48,657 nt of DNA from Desulfobotulus alkaliphilus (GTDB taxonomy: Bacteria > Desulfobacterota > Desulfobacteria > Desulfobacterales > ASO4-4): assembly GCF_007830435.1 (NCBI RefSeq), contig NZ_VLLC01000027.1:1-48657 (forward strand), read 5' to 3'. A program made the translations under genes and the position numbers. Below, piece by piece: positions 44,561 to 48,657 of the stretch. The stretch's first letter is position 1. The number at the start of each line of letters is the position of its first letter. The notes under the pieces were generated by a model. It searched no databases. It saw only the letters and a program-made list of their open reading frames with translations, and was not told the origin of the DNA.

Positions 44561-44768
44561 CAGCGGGATCTTGGCTTACTCCCTGAAATTGAGCTGGTAT
44601 ATCGTGGCCTCCTAACTCCCCACATACCAGCCTTGTTCGGATCAAAGAGACGATCCTTGCAGCTCCTTCAGGTGGGTAAAAAGTATCCACCATTTGAGGA
44701 TATTTCCAAGCTTCCTCTACCGTTTTTCGAGAGTTAACTTTTATTTACATAGGAAGAAAGGCATCGAC

Positions 44769-45359
44769 ATGGGAAACAACGGGAACAATCCAAAGCAGGG
44801 CAGCCAGATAGCCGTGGAGCCTATCAAGCAAGTCAAGGATCTGAAAGCAATCAAGCAGCTTCTGAGATCCAAGCCAAGGGATTACGCCCTGTTTGTCCTG
44901 GGAATCAATACGAACCTTCGGGCTTCTGACCTTCTGAGCTTGACGGTAGGCCAGGTGGAAGGACTTCAGCCCATGGATGAACTTGTGATTCAGGAGCAAA
45001 AGACAGGTAAACAAAGACGCATAAACGTGAACAAGGCAGCCGTGGACGCAATCAATGGCCTTTTGGCTGCCATGCCTGAAGTTGACGCTGAGGCCCTTCT
45101 CTTCCAGGGGCAGCGTGGGCCGCTTACGGTTTCCTATGTAAATCGGCTTGTGAAGAGTTGGTGTAAGGCTTTGAATCTCAAGGGGAACTATGGAAGCCAC
45201 AGCTTGCGGAAGACCTGGGGATACCACCAGCGGGTTACGTTCGGGAAGGGATTGCCTGAGCTGATGGTGTGCTTTAACCACAGCAGCCAGAGGCAGACCC
45301 TGGATTACCTGTGCATTCAGGCTGAAGAGATCAAGAGCGTGTACGCCAATGAGCTGTGA
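44769..45359 (+). CDS. Short tyrosine recombinase (FimB-sized integrase)
   Basis: A 196-aa site-specific recombinase consisting of little more than the catalytic domain. All six catalytic residues are visible: Arg51 (LRASDLL), Lys78 (EQKTGK), His144 and Arg147 (HSLRKTWG), His171 (FNHSSQ) and nucleophile Tyr180 (TLDYL). The N-terminal core-binding domain of ordinary phage integrases is missing, as in FimB/FimE phase-variation recombinases. ATG 44769 is preferred over 44694 because AGGAAGAAAGG precedes it. It stands alone among repeats and is the likely enzyme for the surrounding element or for inversion or excision within it. Confidence 0.88.
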   Translation: MGNNGNNPKQGSQIAVEPIKQVKDLKAIKQLLRSKPRDYALFVLGINTNLRASDLLSLTVGQVEGLQPMDELVIQEQKTGKQRRINVNKAAVDAINGLLAAMPEVDAEALLFQGQRGPLTVSYVNRLVKSWCKALNLKGNYGSHSLRKTWGYHQRVTFGKGLPELMVCFNHSSQRQTLDYLCIQAEEIKSVYANEL

Positions 45360-45459
45360 GAAGCGGTTGCAAGATTCACATACCTATCTGGCTTTCTTCC
45401 TAAGCTTTTTCGGGGGCCAGCCAGGGGATCGGCTCAGGGCAAGGATCGACTCCGAACAG

Positions 45460-45786
45460 GGCTTTCAGTGCCTTTTGCAAGTATGCTTAATGGTTACGGG
45501 GTGTTATGCGAATTCTTATCATGCTTCTGATTTGGGAATTTTTCCGTCAATATGACAAGGTAAATCAGACTGTTACACGAATCTCTATGAGTAAATGCAA
45601 AAGGGAGAGAGAGTAATCTGAGGCTTCTTAGGCAATATCTCAGGTAATACCTAAGCATAGTAAAGAGTAACCTTCCTATAGATCAATGACTACTACGCCG
45701 CCCTTCCAGCCCTTCGGTGCCTTCAAGCTGCCTTCTTCTGATCCACAGGGAGTAACCCTTTTCCCTGACCACAGAAGGAAGAGAGC
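45460..45786 (+). repeat. Long direct repeat, copy 1
   Basis: About 327 bp, closely similar to 48310-48644. Both copies run from GGCTTTCAGTGCCTTTTGCA to CACAGAAGGAAGAGAGC. Each holds two related motifs, TGTTATGCGAATTCTTRTCA and TGTTACACGAAYTCT. It lies 100 bp after the recombinase gene. Confidence 0.9.
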
Positions 45787-45800
45787 AGGGCCAGACCTGC

Positions 45801-45872
45801 AAGGATCGGCTCTTCAAGGATCGGCTCTTCAAGGATCAGCTCTTCGATCCGACCGATCCGACCGATCCGAAC
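45801..45872 (+). repeat. 15-bp (x3) and 9-bp (x3) tandem repeats
   Basis: AAGGATCGGCTCTTC occurs three times (45801-45845; the last has one change), followed directly by GATCCGACC, GATCCGACC and GATCCGAAC (45846-45872). Both periods are multiples of three. Confidence 0.9.
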
Positions 45873-46000
45873 GGCCCGACAAGGTAAAGCCAGGGCAGAC
45901 ACAGGAGCTTCCCGTGTGGGTTTTATCAAAAGGGGTTTTTCCTTATGGCCGTTGACCTTGACCTTGCCCCTGATCCAAGGCCGGGAGCTTTCCTTCACCT

Positions 46001-46072
46001 TCTCACATACCCTTTCACATACCCTTTCACATACCCTTTCACATACCCTTTCACATACCCTTTCACATACCC
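46001..46072 (+). repeat. Six 12-bp tandem repeats
   Basis: TTTCACATACCC is repeated six times without interruption; only the first unit differs by one base. The perfect identity suggests recent slippage-driven expansion. Confidence 0.95.
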
Positions 46073-46107
46073 AACCAAAGGCTTCTCAGAGGCCAACCAG
46101 AGGCCAA

Positions 46108-46134
46108 CCAAAGGAGCGGCTCCGCTTCTTAGGG
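46108..46134 (+). repeat. Inverted repeat, left copy
   Basis: CCAAAGGAGCGG followed by CTCCGCTTCTTAGGG is the reverse complement, with a 2-base length difference, of 48250-48278. Each copy is itself a small hairpin (GGAGC/GCTCC). The pair brackets the KilA-N and Rha-like genes. Two 11-bp repeats (CAGAGGCCAAC) lie just before it. Confidence 0.8.
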
Positions 46135-46248
46135 GCTTCTCAGAGCCATTATTCCACCTTGCCTACCGTATAGGCCAAAGCCCGAACGCTGTTCCTGAGC
46201 GATTTCAGAAGGTCGTTTTTTCCCAGCAGCCCTCTAAAACTTGACCAA

Positions 46249-46406
46249 GTGTAAATCCTTGATTCTTCAGGGGATAAATACAGGCCCCATTATTAGGGAA
46301 AGCAGCGTTTCATTTCATTTCATGCGTCCTGCCAAATTGCCCTTGTGTAAACCCTTGATTCTTCGGGGAATAAATACAGGCCCTATTAACGGCGAAAGCA
46401 AAATCT
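46249..46406 (+). repeat. 96-bp-period direct repeat (x2)
   Basis: The segment GTGTAAAYCCTTGATTCTTC, continuing through GGGAATAAATACAGGCCC to GCGAAAGCA, occurs at 46249 and again 96 bp later at 46345, with about 85% identity by eye. Confidence 0.8.
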
Positions 46407-46884
46407 TCTCACGCCTTCCGATCCTTCCATCCTTCTGTCTGGTTCGGTTTTACCTGAAATACCCGCAAAACTTAACCAGATTGCCCATAGTAACATCCTG
46501 TAATAATTGAACAATCTCAAGGGGCCGCTATAGGGGGAAGTGCCTTTACTTTTCAAGGGCTTATACGAACTCTTATCACGCTCCACTTCTTCCCATAACC
46601 ACCTGACATTGAAGCCTTTCCTGTTCTGGATTTTAAGAGGACAGGGTGGGGTAAGAAGGCTGAGATACGCAATCACATACCAACAGTACCACAGCAACAG
46701 CCACAGCAATCATACCCAAATCACTTTGAATCCAGGGGCTTAACCTAAGCAGCCACAGGCTTGTCCGTGGATTCAAAGAGGCGTGGGTGTTCCATGCTTC
46801 ACATCAACAACTTAACCGGAGAAGATCCAGCCCTCCTCCTTTGAGAGAACGGCTGACTTCCCACAAGAAAAGGAGAAGAAAATT

Positions 46885-47841
46885 ATGAAGAAAAGAATCA
46901 CAGCAGCAGCATCCCAGGATCTTGTAATCAATGGTATTGCCGTTACATGCAATGAAGCCGGGCTTTACCGCCTGAATGATCTGCATGAAGCCTCCGGGGA
47001 ATTGAAGAAGCACCAGGTAAGAAACTGGCTGAGAAGTCAGAGAACGCAGGATCTGGTTCTTCAGGTTGCAAAGGAAAGGTTCGAAGGAGTGCCGATGCTG
47101 GAAGGCGTGGTCAATCTTGATCCGGCCCTGGAAGACAAGACGGTTTATGAAAATATCGGTGGAGAAGTAATGATCCGGCTTGAATCTCCGGATTCCGTAC
47201 TGGAAACCATCCTGACTCACGCCCCTGGGAAAGCGAACCTGGATTCCCAGGAACGGGATTCTGATGGAAAAGCGATGCCGGAATCCCGGCCTTGCTCTTC
47301 TGACGGAAAAGCGAACCTCAAATCTGAGGAACGGGCTTCTGATGCTGTCCTTCACGTTCAGAGAGGCGGCAATCCAAAGACACAGGGAACCTACGCTTGC
47401 CGGGAGCTGGCCTACGATTATGCAGCTTGGATAGATCCGGCCTTCCACCTGAAAGTATTCAAGGCGTTCGATGCCCTGGCAAAAGGGGATACCGCTGAAG
47501 CCTTGGAGATAGCCCTTCGGGAAGACCTGAAACTGTCCTACCATCCCATGACGGATGCCTTGAAAAAGGTACGGGCAGCAGAGGGCAAAGCAACCAAGCC
47601 TTTCCATTATTCCAATGAAAACAATATGATCCGTGAGATTGTGACGGGCCTTACTGCGTCCGCTTACAAGCAGGAGTATGGCAAGACACCTTTCCGGGAT
47701 CTTCTGACTTATGAAGGCCGTGAAATGCTTCTCTGGCTTCAGAAAGAGAACACACGGCTGATCCTTCAGGGCCTTTCCTACAAAGAACGGAAAGAGATCC
47801 TGGCAGCAGGAAGACCCGCACAGCAGACGATGGTGGCCTAA
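46885..47841 (+). CDS. KilA-N domain protein with internal hairpin-coding repeats
   Basis: A 318-aa protein of phage and mobile-element type. The KilA-N DNA-binding domain is split: its first part (residues ~20-75, GLYRLNDLHEASG, HQVRNWLRSQRTQDLV) and last part (~170-200, KTQGTYACRELAYDYAAWIDPAFH) are separated by ~95 residues. That insert includes three 13-residue repeats (GKANLDSQERDSD, GKAMPESRPCSSD, GKANLKSEERASD) at about residues 115-153. The C-terminal ~110 residues are helical and charged. The ribosome site AAGGAGAAG is strong. KilA-N proteins act as antirepressors or regulators in phages; the role here is unproven. One base separates it from the next gene. Confidence 0.85.
   Translation: MKKRITAAASQDLVINGIAVTCNEAGLYRLNDLHEASGELKKHQVRNWLRSQRTQDLVLQVAKERFEGVPMLEGVVNLDPALEDKTVYENIGGEVMIRLESPDSVLETILTHAPGKANLDSQERDSDGKAMPESRPCSSDGKANLKSEERASDAVLHVQRGGNPKTQGTYACRELAYDYAAWIDPAFHLKVFKAFDALAKGDTAEALEIALREDLKLSYHPMTDALKKVRAAEGKATKPFHYSNENNMIREIVTGLTASAYKQEYGKTPFRDLLTYEGREMLLWLQKENTRLILQGLSYKERKEILAAGRPAQQTMVA
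47227..47343 (+). repeat. Three in-frame 39-bp repeats with covarying hairpins
   Basis: Units at 47227-47265, 47266-47304 and 47305-47343, each beginning GGRAAAGCG and ending TCTGAY. At offset 11 in each unit lies a perfect 5-bp stem with a 4-base loop: CCTGG-ATTC-CCAGG, GCCGG-AATC-CCGGC and CCTCA-AATC-TGAGG. The stems differ between units yet stay complementary. Confidence 0.9.
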
Positions 47842-47842
47842 C

Positions 47843-48193
47843 ATGAAAACACACATCTACAGCACCAGAGATTTGTCATACACGTTCGGAGTGAAGCACA
47901 GAACCCTGAAGCTTATGCTTGGGACGTACTGGAAAGAATTTGAAGCCTTGGCAGAGCCTGGGTTTAATGCGGTACCCAACCACAGAAAGCCTCACATGCT
48001 GAATGCGGCACAGTGCTGGCTGATGGTCGCCATGCTTTATCCAGAGCGTGGTGTGGATCTGAAGGTCAAGATGGCTAAGCTGATGAAAGAGGCAGCCTTT
48101 CCGATTAAGCACATACCGCCACCTGAAGCGGAGCCTGAAGCAGCAGCAGTGGAGCGTCCGAAGGTGGTCGGGAAGGTCGGGCTATCTGCTTAG
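47843..48193 (+). CDS. Rha-like phage regulatory protein (tentative)
   Basis: A 116-aa protein. The pattern STRDLSYTFGVKHRTLKLML, then EPGFNAV, then HMLNAAQCWLMVAML followed by KVKMAKLMKEA, resembles the Rha family (phage regulators with a DNA-binding N-terminus), but the match is by pattern only. The C-terminal 25 residues are Pro/Glu/Ala-rich. It starts 1 bp after the KilA-N gene with no separate ribosome site, so the two are probably translated together. Confidence 0.5.
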   Translation: MKTHIYSTRDLSYTFGVKHRTLKLMLGTYWKEFEALAEPGFNAVPNHRKPHMLNAAQCWLMVAMLYPERGVDLKVKMAKLMKEAAFPIKHIPPPEAEPEAAAVERPKVVGKVGLSA

Positions 48194-48249
48194 GGGTACA
48201 TAAGGCCGGGAAACGGTCGGGAGCTGGCTTCTGGTCGGCCCCCGGCTGG

Positions 48250-48278
48250 CCCTAAGAAGCGGAGCTTCGCTCCTTTGG
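48250..48278 (-). repeat. Inverted repeat, right copy
   Basis: Reverse-complement partner of 46108-46134 (CCCTAAGAAGCGGAGC, then TTCGCTCCTTTGG). It lies 57 bp after the Rha-like gene. The local hairpin GGAGC-TTC-GCTCC could also act as a weak terminator for that gene, though no T-run follows directly. Confidence 0.8.
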
Positions 48279-48309
48279 CTGGCTTCCGGCCTGTTTTTGG
48301 CGCACCAAA

Positions 48310-48644
48310 GGCTTTCAGTGCCTTTTGCAAATATGTTTAATGGTTACAGCCTGTTATGCGAATTCTTGTCATGCTTCTGATTTGGGAATTTTTCCGTAAA
48401 TATGACAAAGTATATCAGGCTGTTACACGAACTCTTTACAGTCACGCAATAGGGAGAGAGAGAGTATCTGAGGCTTCTTAGGAGAATCTTAGGTATATCT
48501 TAGGTAATACCTTAGCATAGTAGAGAGTAACCTTCCTATAGATCAATGTACTACGCCGCCCTTCCAGCCCTTCGGTGCCTTCAAGCTGCCTTCTTCTGAC
48601 CCACAGGGAGTAACCCTTTTCCCTGACCACAGAAGGAAGAGAGC
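48310..48644 (+). repeat. Long direct repeat, copy 2
   Basis: About 335 bp matching 45460-45786 in the same orientation, starting 2850 bp after the first copy. After the repeat, the last bases of the window (TTGCCTTCACCTT) resume the sequence that in copy 1 appears only after the 15- and 9-bp arrays (near 45990). The window therefore probably enters a second, shorter version of the same block. Confidence 0.9.
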
Positions 48645-48657
48645 TTGCCTTCACCTT

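Larger units (their letters stand above)
43294..44768. other. Gene-free, repeat-rich stretch before the recombinase
   Basis: Nearly 1.5 kb with no supportable gene. It contains the possible attachment site (43460-43477), degenerate ~40-bp repeats (43690-43922), the five-unit 33-bp array (44101-44265) and short repeats near 44373 and 44531. Open frames across it are products of the repeats. A small hairpin CCTGAAT-TTTGT-ATTCAGG lies at 43393-43411. Confidence 0.6.
45360..46884. other. Gene-free, repeat-rich stretch between recombinase and KilA-N gene
   Basis: About 1.5 kb occupied by the first copy of the ~330-bp direct repeat, then tandem arrays of 15, 9, 12, 11 and 96 bp. An 89-codon frame from 45686 begins inside the direct repeat and runs through the 15- and 9-bp arrays; in the second copy of the repeat the frame is broken after the first codon, and there is no ribosome site. 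I do not call it a gene. Confidence 0.6.

Noticed and set aside
46241-46510. 89-codon frame repeating a LILQGINTGPI-like segment
   Set aside because: The repetition comes from the 96-bp DNA repeat; no ribosome site and no recognisable protein.

Overview
This is 48.7 kb of a Gram-negative, anaerobic bacterium, most likely a sulfate-reducing Desulfobacterota (Desulfobacterales-like) genome. The evidence is a four-gene NAD(P)-linked [FeFe]-hydrogenase cluster of the Hnd type known from Desulfovibrio fructosovorans, a glycine cleavage system with split P-protein, class III polyhydroxyalkanoate (PHA) synthase, pyruvate phosphate dikinase, QueH instead of QueG, KdsB (lipopolysaccharide Kdo activation) and a TonB-dependent receptor. 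The genus is inferred, not proven.

Layout. 1-7.9 kb: an alpha-2-macroglobulin/PBP1C pair on the minus strand, two periplasmic wall-defence proteins that commonly occur together. 8.5-14.1 kb (plus): gcvT-gcvH-gcvPA-gcvPB-lipB for glycine oxidation and protein octanoylation, then a small Cys-rich protein. 14.2-18.7 kb (minus): a TonB receptor followed by a complete ABC importer, an uptake operon of unknown substrate. 18.9-23.4 kb (minus): hndABCD hydrogenase. 23.7-28.0 kb (plus): a LysM membrane protein, then phaE-phaC-phaJ for PHA storage. 28.1-30.8 kb (minus): ppdK. 31.3-35.8 kb (plus): an ABC-F ATPase, a small membrane protein and a GAF-PilB/GspE-type ATPase. 35.9-42.1 kb (minus): an M48 peptidase with TPRs, then mutY and kdsB-maf-yggS-queH. 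42.3-43.3 kb (plus): a DsrE-like protein and a methyltransferase.

From about 43.4 kb to the end the character changes. Genes become sparse: a short FimB-sized tyrosine recombinase, a KilA-N protein and a Rha-like protein, with 1.5-kb gene-free gaps. The DNA fills with tandem repeats of many periods (33, 15, 12, 11, 10, 9 and 96 bp), a ~330-bp direct repeat 2.85 kb apart and an inverted repeat around the KilA-N/Rha pair. A sequence matching the 3' end of a tRNA-Ala or tmRNA gene lies at the boundary. I read this as one end of an integrated mobile element, by inference.

Two other signals stand out. A ~345-bp repeat with terminal inverted repeats, which can fold end to end into one long hairpin, occurs as two full copies, one copy cut by the window edge and one terminal fragment; it sits beside pbpC, gcvT, the M48 gene and the ABC operon. 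Inside the KilA-N gene, three in-frame 39-bp repeats each carry a perfect 5-bp-stem hairpin at the same offset with different stem bases in each copy, as expected if the hairpin itself is maintained.
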